A DNA stretch of 64,000 nt, from contig JADJYV010000013.1 in assembly GCA_016719575.1 (NCBI GenBank), positions 310,001 through 374,000 on the forward strand. Direction: 5' to 3'. The stretch comes from Pseudobdellovibrionaceae bacterium (GTDB taxonomy: Bacteria > Bdellovibrionota > Bdellovibrionia > Bdellovibrionales > Bdellovibrionaceae). Below the pieces are notes generated by a model. The model worked only from the letters and a program-made list of their open reading frames with translations, ran no database searches and was not told where the DNA came from. Shown in pieces: positions 34,518 to 42,679 of the stretch (position 1 is the first letter of the stretch; every line of letters begins with the position of its first letter). A program made the position numbers and the translations under genes.

Positions 34518-35582
34518 ATGGAAAACAGCAACTCATCTTCGTCTAATACTGTTTTACCCTCTTCTCAAAACAATCAGCAAGTTCTTTGGAATAACCAAGT
34601 CCAAAAGCCTAGCGAGGCTAGGACGATAGTCTATCAATCGGAAATCATGGGTCAGCTCATGAAGATGATCGACCGAGTCGCTCCTTCAAGTGCAAATATC
34701 TTGGTGTTAGGAGAGTCGGGAACGGGAAAAGAACTCGTGGCTCGTCAAATTCATGACAAATCAAATCGCAAAAACAAACCATTCGTGGCTATCAACTGCG
34801 GAGCTTTGCGTGAAACCTTGCTTGAGAGTGAGCTTTTTGGCCATGAAAAGGGATCCTTTACCGGAGCTTACAATCGTAAAATTGGTTTGGCTGAGGCTGC
34901 TAATGGTGGAACGTTATTTTTAGATGAAGTCGGGGAGTTGAGCCCCGGCATCCAAGCAAAGCTTTTGCGTTTTATTCAAGAAGGAGAGTTGTACAGAGTC
35001 GGTGGAAAGGATCCGATCAAAGTTGATATTCGTTTAATTTCAGCAACAAATCGTGAGCTTGAAGCTGAAGTTCAACGCGGGAACTTCCGCGAAGACCTCT
35101 TTTATCGTATTAATACAATTGTTGTGAGCGCTCCGCCTTTGCGTCGTCGTCGAGATGATATTCCAGTTTTGGTAAATTATTTCTTGAGCAATGGAAATCA
35201 CTCCTATTTAAATCGTGGTCGTCAAGTCTCTGAAGATGCATTAAAGGCTTTGGTAAAGTATGAATGGCCAGGAAACATTCGTGAGTTACAGAATGTTTGT
35301 GAAAGACTTCAGATTCTTTCTGAGGGTCACACGATCATGGTCAATGATCTTCCTGAAAATGTTCGTAATCCAGAAAAAGTGGATGATATTTTAGATTACG
35401 ATCCGACCTTAACTTTGCACGAACTGGAAAAACGTTATATTTTGAAGGCTCTTGCTCATTTTGGTGGAAATAAGACTCAGGCTGCAAATAATTTGGGAAT
35501 CACAATTAAGACTCTCTACAACAAACTTCATGAGTATGGCGAATTTGAAAAATTCGCTGTTCACACGAAACCCTTGAAATAA
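34518..35582 (+). CDS. Sigma-54-dependent transcription activator without a receiver domain
   Basis: A 354-residue enhancer-binding protein: a polar Asn/Ser/Gln-rich tail (about 1-35), an AAA+ domain (about 40-285) and a C-terminal Fis-type helix-turn-helix (about 305-350, NKTQAANNLGITIKTLYNKL). Walker A GESGTGKE (65-72), the sigma-54 contact loop GSFTGA (112-117) and Walker B TLFLDEVGEL are all intact, so it should open sigma-54 promoters. No receiver, GAF or PAS domain is present, unlike most relatives. ATG 34518 is chosen over the far upstream start for its AAAGGCGGC ribosome-binding site. Targets are unknown. Confidence 0.88.
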   Translation: MENSNSSSSNTVLPSSQNNQQVLWNNQVQKPSEARTIVYQSEIMGQLMKMIDRVAPSSANILVLGESGTGKELVARQIHDKSNRKNKPFVAINCGALRETLLESELFGHEKGSFTGAYNRKIGLAEAANGGTLFLDEVGELSPGIQAKLLRFIQEGELYRVGGKDPIKVDIRLISATNRELEAEVQRGNFREDLFYRINTIVVSAPPLRRRRDDIPVLVNYFLSNGNHSYLNRGRQVSEDALKALVKYEWPGNIRELQNVCERLQILSEGHTIMVNDLPENVRNPEKVDDILDYDPTLTLHELEKRYILKALAHFGGNKTQAANNLGITIKTLYNKLHEYGEFEKFAVHTKPLK

Positions 35583-35613
35583 AAAAAAAGGCTGCTTCAC
35601 AAGCAGCCTTTTT
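35581..35613. terminator. Bidirectional terminator
   Basis: The stem AAGGCTGCTT/AAGCAGCCTT with loop CAC is flanked by a run of nine A on the left and five T on the right, serving both the sigma-54 activator (+) and the histone-like gene (-). Confidence 0.88.
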
Positions 35614-35616
35614 CAT

Positions 35617-36123
35617 TTAAAAATAACCCTCTTCATCATCGTCATCGTCGTCTTCATCTTCATCTTCATCATCATCAGTTGACTTGTTAGTGTCATCCTC
35701 AAGGTCTTCGAAGGAACTATCTGTACTCTCTTCGGAGTCTTCCCAGTCATCATCGCTAGCAACAGGCTCTTCTTCGATGTCAATCATGCTATCAAGCTCA
35801 GCTTCATCGTCAAACTCGTTGCTAATGTCACTTAGCGCTGTTTCTGGCTTTATAGAGCCAATTCCGGCACCAATAGCAGCTCCTGCAAGGGCCGCTTTCG
35901 CTTTACCTGTCTCTTTTTTTGGGGATGATTTCTTCGTTGCGGCCTTTTTGACTTTTTTGGCCTTTTTTGGAGCTGTCTTTTTAGCAGCCGCCTTTTTTAC
36001 AACTTTTTTTGTTTTTTTAGCTGGTTTGCTCGCCTTTTTTATGACCTTCTTTGCGGCTTTTTTTGGAGCTGCCTTTTTTGGAGCTGCCTTTTTTGTTTTT
36101 TTTGATGCCTTTTTTTTCGCCAT
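35617..36123 (-). CDS. Histone H1-like protein with acidic C-terminal tail
   Basis: A 168-residue protein of extreme composition. Residues 1-75 are almost entirely Lys, Ala, Pro and Thr in repeats of KKAAPKK/KKAxKK type, like eukaryotic H1 tails and bacterial Hc1/AlgP-type nucleoid proteins. A short Gly/Ala-rich hydrophobic patch (about 78-92, AALAGAAIGAGIGSI) follows, and residues 100-168 are strongly acidic (long Asp/Glu runs) ending in GYF. The basic part should bind DNA; the acidic tail may regulate that or contact another protein. GGGGGCAAACTC precedes the ATG. It has its own terminator. Confidence 0.8.
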   Translation of the reverse strand: MAKKKASKKTKKAAPKKAAPKKAAKKVIKKASKPAKKTKKVVKKAAAKKTAPKKAKKVKKAATKKSSPKKETGKAKAALAGAAIGAGIGSIKPETALSDISNEFDDEAELDSMIDIEEEPVASDDDWEDSEESTDSSFEDLEDDTNKSTDDDEDEDEDDDDDDEEGYF

Positions 36124-36221
36124 GAGTTTGCCCCCTTGAAATTTTCAACGCATGACTAGCCTAGCGATAATTTCGGGAGCAATCAATAATTAATTGGAGC
36201 CTAAGATCTACGACTTGGTAG

Positions 36222-36947
36222 TTAGAATCGAAAGTGATCGTCGATAATGCGCGCGACTTCATCAGGCATATGGGTACTGAGGAAAAATCCTCCATCGTAC
36301 CCAGCTTTTGCTGGGATGGAGCTTAGAAATCCTATAGTACTTAACCCACGTTTAATCGGGAAAGTCATACCTATATATGGATTAAATGGACTAGAAACAT
36401 AGATACAAATGGTGTCCAGACCTATATAGAAGTGAAACTGTACGTTGTTTTTTCCGGGAATACGAAGTCCGATACTTGGGAGTTCTCCCCCTGCTATTTG
36501 TGGAAGAGGGTCCCCATTAGGCAGACGGGCAGGGTTTAAAAAACTTGCTCCTTTCAGGACGTAGCGTAAAGGAACGCTGACGGCGATGAAAGAGGCCCCC
36601 TTCGAGTTTTTGTAAGTCATGAATTTGACTCCGGGCAGATCCGGGATTTCTCCTTCAGCGCTATCGATAAAAGAATTGAGTTGCAAGGGCATAATTACTA
36701 TCAAGGCGCCATTGTCCTTATCAATGTCAATAGCCAGAGTGCCACTGTCGTTGCCGCCAGAAATGTACCCTTCATATTGGAGACTTTGGTAGGGGTCTGG
36801 TACGTTATCTACGGGCGGTGGGGTATTGCTTTGATTGTTATTTTCTCCACCACCAGCGGAGGAGGCAGCAGGGGAAAATGATTCATTGCACGCACCCAAA
36901 GTGAGCAAGGAAACAAGCGAAAAAATGATGGTTAATTTTTGTAACAT
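36222..36947 (-). CDS. Lipoprotein of unknown function next to flagellin
   Basis: A 241-residue lipoprotein precursor (signal ending LLTLGAC, Cys19) with a Ser/Gly/Asn/Pro-rich linker (about 20-55) and a beta-rich globular domain (about 60-241). There is no recognised family. ATG 36947 follows a perfect GGAGG, and a sigma-28-like promoter lies just upstream, so it may be expressed with motility genes. The flagellin gene upstream ends in a terminator, so this gene is a separate transcription unit. Confidence 0.72.
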   Translation of the reverse strand: MLQKLTIIFSLVSLLTLGACNESFSPAASSAGGGENNNQSNTPPPVDNVPDPYQSLQYEGYISGGNDSGTLAIDIDKDNGALIVIMPLQLNSFIDSAEGEIPDLPGVKFMTYKNSKGASFIAVSVPLRYVLKGASFLNPARLPNGDPLPQIAGGELPSIGLRIPGKNNVQFHFYIGLDTICIYVSSPFNPYIGMTFPIKRGLSTIGFLSSIPAKAGYDGGFFLSTHMPDEVARIIDDHFRF

Positions 36948-36966
36948 AAGTCCTCCGGCTCTGAAC

Positions 36967-36994
36967 TCATCGGATACTTTGACGTGGGACTTTA
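36967..36994 (-). promoter_or_regulatory. Candidate sigma-28 (FliA) promoter of the lipoprotein gene
   Basis: Read on the - strand: TAAAGTCC (36994 down to 36987) and TCCGATGA (36974 down to 36967), with 16 bases between TAAA and TCCGATGA. The match to TAAAGTTT and GCCGATAA is good, with a spacer one base longer than usual. The predicted start is about 10-15 bases before the ATG at 36947. Confidence 0.42.
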
Positions 36995-37040
36995 GGTCAG
37001 GATATAAAATTGTTAGTAAAGTAGTTCGACAGAAAATGAA

Positions 37041-37077
37041 AAACCCCTGATGAATTTTCACCAGGGGTTTAAGTTAG
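37041..37077 (-). terminator. Intrinsic terminator of flagellin
   Basis: On the - strand AAACCCCTG and CAGGGGTTT form the stem, followed by TTTCATTTT. It lies 24 bases beyond the flagellin stop codon. Confidence 0.82.
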
Positions 37078-37093
37078 AATTCTAATTCGGTTA

Positions 37094-37927
37094 TTAACCG
37101 ATGAGCTTCAAAGCCAAGCTATTTACTTGGTTTGCTTGAGCTAAAGTTGAAGTTCCAGCTTGAAGCAAGATGTTGTTGCGAGTCATCTCAGAAGAAGCCT
37201 GGGCAACATCAGTATCTCGGATACGGCTGTTTGCAGCAGACATGTTTTCTTGAGCAACACCCAAGTTATCAACAGTTGATGTCAAGCGATTCTGAAGAGC
37301 TCCAAGATTTGCACGAGTTCCATTTACTTGTGTTTGTGCAGCATCCAGCATTTCGAGAGCAGTTTGCGCACCTTCTTTAGAGGTGTAATCAACGCCAGCA
37401 AGTCCCAAAGCATCTAATGTTGCTACGTTTTCGCCCGCGTGGAAGGTGATTCGATCTTCTTCAGCATTGTTGCGAACACCCACTTGGAAGTCGAAATCTG
37501 GAGTTGAACCATCCAACAACTTTGTAGCGCCCCAAGTTGTTACAGACGCAATACGTTGAATCTCATTCTTAAGCTGTTGAACCTCTTTATCCACGAAACT
37601 GCGCTCCGTATCGCCAACAGTGTCGGAAGCGGCCTGGATACCCAACTCACGAAGACGAACGATGATGTTGCCGATTTCGTTCAAGCCACCCTCTGCAGTT
37701 TGTACCATCGAGATTCCATCATTTGCATTCCGTTGAGCTTGAGAAGCAGAACGAATCTGTGCTTTCAAGTTTTCGCTGATTGCTAAACCGGCTGCATCGT
37801 CAGCAGCTTTATTGATGCGGCTTCCAGACGCCAATTGCGCCATAGAACCGTTGATTTGTCTTTGGCTGCCAATCAAATTTCTTTGTGCGTTCAGTGCAGC
37901 GATATTAGTTGTAACTCTCATTCCCAT
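37094..37927 (-). CDS. fliC: Flagellin
   Basis: The filament subunit, 277 residues. The conserved N-terminal D0/D1 half (MRVTTNIAALNAQRNL, SGSRINKAADDAAGLAISE) and C-terminal D1/D0 half (NMSAANSRIRDTDVAQASSEMTRNNILLQAGTS) are both complete, joined by a very short central domain (about 140-200). This is the short-flagellin pattern seen in Bdellovibrio, which carries several flagellin copies and a sheathed filament. GGAGGAATTTACA precedes the ATG. Only one flagellin gene lies in the window. Confidence 0.95.
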   Translation of the reverse strand: MGMRVTTNIAALNAQRNLIGSQRQINGSMAQLASGSRINKAADDAAGLAISENLKAQIRSASQAQRNANDGISMVQTAEGGLNEIGNIIVRLRELGIQAASDTVGDTERSFVDKEVQQLKNEIQRIASVTTWGATKLLDGSTPDFDFQVGVRNNAEEDRITFHAGENVATLDALGLAGVDYTSKEGAQTALEMLDAAQTQVNGTRANLGALQNRLTSTVDNLGVAQENMSAANSRIRDTDVAQASSEMTRNNILLQAGTSTLAQANQVNSLALKLIG

Positions 37928-38348
37928 TGTAAATTCCTCCGTTATTAATTATTTTTTAATTTCATTTCCATACCCTCCTTGAGTTTTAAATCCCCACATT
38001 CCATTTTTTGGGGTTGGCATCCGAGCCATTTTTTATTTTTTGGCCTAGTACTATTTAAGAAAAATGTAAGTACATTCTTCTATTCATTTTACTTTCATCC
38101 GTGAAGGCCCCCCTTTCGTATTCTAGGAGAGAATGACCTTTTCTCTCCGGTCCGTCCTAGATCCACGTTTGTGAATACAATTCGTTGATGTGGTTAAGAT
38201 CGGGATCTCTGACGAGTTCTTGACAGGACTGTAGGCGGGATTTGTATTTTTTTAGCAATACTAGTCGAAGGATAGATATTGAATGCAAGACTAAGGATTT
38301 AAAAACAAGACTTCTGTGGAGTCAAAAATGTGAAACTAAGAGCTAAAA
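37928..38348. other. Intergenic region upstream of flagellin
   Basis: About 420 bases without a supportable protein gene of normal size. The part next to flagellin, read on the - strand, holds a second strong Shine-Dalgarno (AAGGAGGG, 37980-37973) followed by a six-codon open frame. No clear FliA or sigma-54 promoter for flagellin was found here. The distal part (38150-38348) contains a loose sigma-70-like TTGACA at 38219 on the + strand with a poor -10. No repeat array or RNA gene is evident. Confidence 0.5.
37945..37965 (-). CDS. Possible six-codon leader ORF before flagellin
   Basis: ATG at 37965 lies eight bases after AAGGAGG and encodes Met-Lys-Leu-Lys-Asn-Asn before TAA; an in-frame ATG two codons earlier is also present. 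It ends 18 bases before the flagellin ATG. It may be a translated leader or only a standby ribosome site. Confidence 0.3.
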   Translation of the reverse strand: MKLKNN

Positions 38349-38591
38349 TCAATCAATCTCGTGAAATCGGCACTGAGCCATACGCCCGGAGAGCTCCATG
38401 TCATGCTTTTGTTGAGCTTTTAGGTGGGGCGCGACGTTGTACCCCAAGGTGCAACAGGTGGTTTCAGAGGCAAAATGAGAACAGTCCTCGCAGGCCGAGC
38501 GTATGTCATATTTTAAATAGTCGCGGGGATTTACGACGTCTTTCTTGATCGACGCATATATTCGTTTTTGAGCATATTTCCTGTTAGACAT
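38349..38591 (-). CDS. Small cysteine-rich protein, possible metal binder
   Basis: An 80-residue protein. A basic N-terminal third (MSNRKYAQKRIYASIKK) is followed by CEDCSHF, TTCCTLGY and a C-terminal CRFHE, giving five cysteines and several histidines in a C-x2-C ... C-C ... C arrangement that could hold Zn or an Fe-S cluster. GGAGCTTGTCA precedes the ATG. It starts 48 bases from clpB, running the opposite way. The patterned cysteines make it more likely real than the overlapping + strand frame. The family is not recognised. Confidence 0.6.
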   Translation of the reverse strand: MSNRKYAQKRIYASIKKDVVNPRDYLKYDIRSACEDCSHFASETTCCTLGYNVAPHLKAQQKHDMELSGRMAQCRFHEID

Positions 38592-38638
38592 TGACAAGCT
38601 CCAATGAGGTCTCATCCTTACCACAGACGGAGGATTTT

Positions 38639-41227
38639 GTGAGTAATGATATTGAAAAAATGACGCGGAAGAGTCAGGAAGCAATGCAGGCTGCGGCCCA
38701 AGCAGCAGAGACACGCGGAAACCCTTCGGTAGAGCCGGAACATCTGCTCTTGGAGTTGCTACTTCAGTCAGATGGAGTCGTTCCCCGAGTTTTGGAGAAA
38801 CAGGGTCTTTCCGTGAAGGTGATTACCGAGGATTTAAAATCGAGAGTCGAGCGTTTCCCCCGAGTTTCCGGTGGCGCTCAAAAGACTTTTGCAAGCAGCC
38901 GTCTGCAAAAACTCTTTTCTGTTGCGGACAATGTTGCGAGAGACTGGGGTGATACCTATATCTCTACTGAGCATTTTCTTTTAGCTATGATTGGTCTTGG
39001 AGACGCGGAGCTCTCACAGTTTTTCAAAAAAAATCAGATTAAGCACGAGCCGACAGTTCAAACAATAAGAGAGTTAAGGGGAAATCAAAAGGTGACTGAC
39101 GAAGATCCTGAAAATAAATATGAAGTTCTGATAAAGTATGGCAGGGACTTAACAGCGTTAGCTGCAGAGGGAAAACTAGACCCCGTCGTTGGTCGCGATG
39201 AAGAGATCCGCCGAGTTATTCAAGTTCTCTCGCGCAGAACAAAGAATAATCCTATTTTGATAGGCGAGCCGGGGGTTGGCAAAACTGCCATAGCGGAAGG
39301 GCTTGCGGTTCGTATCATAAAGCAAGATGTGCCTGAAAATTTAGTTGGTAAAAAACTTATGTCTTTGGATATGGGTGCTTTGATTGCTGGCGCAAAATAT
39401 CGAGGAGAATTTGAAGACCGCCTTAAGGCTGTAATCAAAGAAGTCACTGAGAGCGATGGGCAGATCATTTTGTTCATTGATGAAATTCATAATCTTGTCG
39501 GGGCCGGAAAAACCGAAGGCGCAATGGATGCCGGGCAGCTTCTGAAGCCGGCACTCGCTCGGGGCGAGCTGCGTTGTATAGGCGCGACCACTTTAGATGA
39601 ACATCGTAAGTATATCGAGAAGGATGCGGCGCTTGAACGAAGATTTCAGACTGTTTTAGTGGATGAACCGAGTGTTGAGGACGCGATCACGATTTTGCGC
39701 GGCCTCAAAGAAAAATATGAGCTTCACCATGGCATTCGAATTCAGGATGCGGCACTGGTTGCATCCGTCAAGTTGTCGCACCGCTATATTCAGAATCGGT
39801 TTCTTCCAGATAAGGCGATTGATCTGATCGATGAGGCTGCGAGCAAGCTTGGGATTGAAACAAAAAGTGTTCCCGAAGAGATCGATAAAATCGAGCGAGA
39901 ACTCATGCAACTTCGAATTGAGAAAGAGGCCCTAAAAAAAGAAAAGGACGAGGGGTCAAAGGACCGCTTGCTAGTCATTGAAGGTGAATTAAAGGACTTA
40001 AGTTCAAGAAACCAGCGGCTTCGTGAACAATGGAACTTCGAAAAGGGTGGCATCGAAAGAAACAAAAAAATTAAATCCGAGATCGAAGAAACAAAAAATC
40101 TTGTCAATAAGGCAGAGAGAGATGGGGATTTAGGCAAGGCGGCTGAGTTGAAATATGGCCGGCTGCCAGAACTTGAAAGGCAACTCAAAGAGTTTGAGGG
40201 GCGTGGTAATAAGTCTGCGGATGAACAGCGCATGCTTAAAGAGGAAGTTGGTCCTGAAGACGTTGCAGAGGTTGTTGCAAAGTGGACAGGCGTCCCTGTG
40301 TCAAAAATGCTTGAAAGCGAGTCGAAGAAGCTCCTTCATATGGAAGATCAACTCAAGAAGCGCGTTGTCGGTCAGGACCATGCCTTGACCATCGTAAGCG
40401 ATGCCATTCGCCGCGCAAGAGCGGAAATTTCTGATCCCAATCGCCCGATCGGAACTTTTATTTTTCTCGGTCCGACCGGGGTTGGGAAAACCGAAACGGT
40501 TAAAGCTCTTGCGGAGTTTTTGTTTGATGATGAACAAGCGGTGGCTCGAATTGACATGAGTGAATACATGGAAAAGCACTCGGTCTCTCGTTTGGTCGGG
40601 GCGCCTCCGGGGTATGTTGGTTATGAAGAAGGTGGCCAGCTCACGGAAGCGATTCGGCGAAAACCCTACAGTGTGGTGTTGCTTGATGAAGTAGAAAAAG
40701 CACATCCTGATGTTTTTAATATCTTATTGCAGGTTTTGGATGAAGGACGTTTGACTGATGGCCAGGGGCGAACGGTCGATTTTAAAAACACAGTTTTAAT
40801 TATGACATCGAATATAGGCTCGCACGCAATCAGTGACCCAAAATTGAACGACGATGCGAAACAAAAAGCAGTTACCGAGGCGATGCGTGGACATTTTCGC
40901 CCTGAGTTTTTAAATCGAATTGATGAGATCATCATGTTTAAATCTTTGGGCGAGGATCAGATCGCAGGAATCGTGAAGGTGCAATTGAGTCAGGTTGTGC
41001 AAAGATTGAAAGCTAAAAAAATCTCTATTGAGTTTAAGGATTCCGCAATTCAACTTTTGGCTAAAAAAGGTTACGACCCTATATATGGAGCGAGACCGTT
41101 AAAACGAGTGATTCAGAATGATTTACTTAATCCTTTATCGAAGCAAATGATTGCGGGAGAGGTTCGATCCGGCGACCGCATAGAGGTTGAGGCTCAGGGA
41201 CCAAATTTGCTAATGGAAAAAAAGTAA
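38639..41227 (+). CDS. clpB: ATP-dependent disaggregase ClpB
   Basis: A Hsp100 chaperone that pulls proteins out of aggregates together with DnaK. 862 residues, the normal length: N-terminal Clp repeat domain (about 10-150), first AAA+ (GEPGVGKT, FIDEIHNLVGAG), the long coiled-coil middle domain (about 410-530), second AAA+ (GPTGVGKTE, LLDEVEKAHPDV) and the C-terminal arginine-finger and sensor region (GARPLKRVIQ). GTG 38639 is chosen because GGAGG precedes it by five bases; the TTG at 38591 is unlikely. The middle domain separates it from ClpA and ClpC. Confidence 0.96.
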   Translation: MSNDIEKMTRKSQEAMQAAAQAAETRGNPSVEPEHLLLELLLQSDGVVPRVLEKQGLSVKVITEDLKSRVERFPRVSGGAQKTFASSRLQKLFSVADNVARDWGDTYISTEHFLLAMIGLGDAELSQFFKKNQIKHEPTVQTIRELRGNQKVTDEDPENKYEVLIKYGRDLTALAAEGKLDPVVGRDEEIRRVIQVLSRRTKNNPILIGEPGVGKTAIAEGLAVRIIKQDVPENLVGKKLMSLDMGALIAGAKYRGEFEDRLKAVIKEVTESDGQIILFIDEIHNLVGAGKTEGAMDAGQLLKPALARGELRCIGATTLDEHRKYIEKDAALERRFQTVLVDEPSVEDAITILRGLKEKYELHHGIRIQDAALVASVKLSHRYIQNRFLPDKAIDLIDEAASKLGIETKSVPEEIDKIERELMQLRIEKEALKKEKDEGSKDRLLVIEGELKDLSSRNQRLREQWNFEKGGIERNKKIKSEIEETKNLVNKAERDGDLGKAAELKYGRLPELERQLKEFEGRGNKSADEQRMLKEEVGPEDVAEVVAKWTGVPVSKMLESESKKLLHMEDQLKKRVVGQDHALTIVSDAIRRARAEISDPNRPIGTFIFLGPTGVGKTETVKALAEFLFDDEQAVARIDMSEYMEKHSVSRLVGAPPGYVGYEEGGQLTEAIRRKPYSVVLLDEVEKAHPDVFNILLQVLDEGRLTDGQGRTVDFKNTVLIMTSNIGSHAISDPKLNDDAKQKAVTEAMRGHFRPEFLNRIDEIIMFKSLGEDQIAGIVKVQLSQVVQRLKAKKISIEFKDSAIQLLAKKGYDPIYGARPLKRVIQNDLLNPLSKQMIAGEVRSGDRIEVEAQGPNLLMEKK

Positions 41228-41264
41228 CATTGCGTAGTCAAAAATCGGCAAATTGATGCCAGAC

Positions 41265-41307
41265 AAGGGGCTAGGAACAATATTCCTAGACCCTTTTTTT
41301 GTTTTTT
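41265..41307 (+). terminator. Intrinsic terminator of clpB
   Basis: The stem GGGgCTAGGAA/TTCCTAGaCCC with a short loop is followed by TTTTTTTGTTTTTT, 38 bases after the clpB stop. Confidence 0.9.
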
Positions 41308-41444
41308 AGAAAAACTCTTCGACAGTTTTTTCACGACTCGACTTTAGTTAAAAAAAACCTAAACTTCGGCCAAAGTCGAGCCGAAAGGTTCTTGTAGCAA
41401 GAAGAATCATCAGCGTGAAATACGAGAAAACTGAAGAGGGACGT

Positions 41445-42536
41445 ATGGAAATAAAAAAAATTGGATTTACTTTACTTAAGTCGGGGATGCTCATAGTGAC
41501 CGCAGGACTTATGATGGGTAACCAGTCTTGCCAGCAAGAGCCGGTGGCGCCTCGAGAATTGAAGCGAATGATTGAAATGGGTAAAGTGATATCCCCTAAA
41601 ATCGATTTGCCACAAGGCGGAAGTTTTGACTTTGAGTTTGTTGCAAATCAACAGATTTATGGGGTCCTGCAGAAAAGCGAACATTTTGCTTTGCGCTACG
41701 CTCCTCCAGTTGAATCAGTTCCCGATATGCCAAGTCGTGGTAGTCAAAAAACTGTCAATGTCTCGTCTAATGATAGGACTATGTTGAAGGCGTTTGCTGC
41801 AAACGGGGGGTTTTCTGAAAAAGCCCAGTATTCGACAGAGGCAGAGTGTATGATCAACCTGCCAAGCTCTCGTATTGCAGGTTCTGTGAATGCCTTCGAG
41901 ATGATCGGCGGCGCTGGAGTGAAAATTGGTTTTACTCAAGCTGGCCCAATCAATGTTGGTGGGTTGAGCAATGTTGGAATTGCAATCCAGTGGGCGCAAT
42001 TGGATTTGAGTATGTTAGCGACCCATCCACTCACTCAATCGGTGTTGGCGGCGACAAATGTTTCGTCCAAACAAACGAAAACTCAGGTCAATTTCACTTT
42101 GGATGTTGGTGGTTTTTCGGTTGGGCCGAGCGCCTATTACCAAACGCCGCTCGCAAAGGTAACTCAAAAGGCCCTTACGACTGGAGCGGAGGAACTTTAT
42201 AAGCAGATAAATAGTAAAGAAGAATGGTATTCTCGCGTGCTCATGAATCACGATACTCACCTTGTGATGTTGGGTGGAACTAATGTAAACGCAAAGATAG
42301 GTGATCGATTTAATATATACAACGAGCTTTATTATTGGGAAGGTGAGCCTTGTCGCTCAAGATACTATGGTGGTGGTTCGAGCTCGCCAGTCGCTACGAT
42401 TGAAATTGATTGGGTTGGGGACGAGGTTTCGCGCGGGAAAGTAGTTGATCAAACGGATGAGAATCCAGTTTTGGGTGCAAAGGTGAAAATATTGAAGTTG
42501 GCACCAGACGCCCCCGTTGTCAAAAGTGCAAAATAG
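41445..42536 (+). CDS. Lipoprotein of unknown function with CsgG-like features
   Basis: A 363-residue precursor with a lipoprotein-type signal peptide (about 1-28, Cys in NQSC). The middle part (about 140-265) is rich in Gly/Ala/Val strands (FEMIGGAGVKIGF, VGGLSNVGIAIQ, DVGGFSVGPSAYYQTPLAKVTQKALTTGAEELY), loosely like CsgG/FlgT-related assembly lipoproteins. The segment GTNVNAKIGDRFNIYN resembles the small C-terminal domain of FlgT. ATG 41445 has GAAGAGGGACGT upstream. The relation is weak; the function is unknown. Confidence 0.62.
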   Translation: MEIKKIGFTLLKSGMLIVTAGLMMGNQSCQQEPVAPRELKRMIEMGKVISPKIDLPQGGSFDFEFVANQQIYGVLQKSEHFALRYAPPVESVPDMPSRGSQKTVNVSSNDRTMLKAFAANGGFSEKAQYSTEAECMINLPSSRIAGSVNAFEMIGGAGVKIGFTQAGPINVGGLSNVGIAIQWAQLDLSMLATHPLTQSVLAATNVSSKQTKTQVNFTLDVGGFSVGPSAYYQTPLAKVTQKALTTGAEELYKQINSKEEWYSRVLMNHDTHLVMLGGTNVNAKIGDRFNIYNELYYWEGEPCRSRYYGGGSSSPVATIEIDWVGDEVSRGKVVDQTDENPVLGAKVKILKLAPDAPVVKSAK

Positions 42537-42560
42537 AGAATTCTACGAAATCGAACTGAG

Positions 42561-42587
42561 CGGGGGCTAAAAGGCCCCCGTTTTCTT
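42561..42587 (+). terminator. Intrinsic terminator of the lipoprotein gene
   Basis: CGGGGGC-TAAAAG-GCCCCCG followed by TTTTCTT, 24 bases after the stop codon. Confidence 0.88.
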
Positions 42588-42679
42588 GCCAAGATACTCT
42601 AAACATTGTAATTTCCGCCTCAGATAAAGGGGCGGATTATGTTTTCAAGCACGTATCGTGACGACATCCAGGGGCTTTC

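Noticed and set aside
35684..36139. Long + strand ORF rich in Ser and Phe opposite the histone-like gene
   Set aside because: It is the antisense shadow of repetitive Lys/Ala and Asp/Glu codons; it has no ribosome site and implausible composition.
37928..38160. FliA promoter for flagellin
   Set aside because: No TAAA-N15/16-GCCGATAA match on the - strand within the searched region; the promoter type is left open.
38330..38548. 72-codon + strand ORF upstream of clpB
   Set aside because: The opposite frame (38349-38591) has ordered cysteines and a ribosome site, so this one is taken as its shadow.
42537..42679. Possible FMN riboswitch before ribB
   Set aside because: Only a terminator and a small hairpin are present; the conserved RFN-element sequences are absent.
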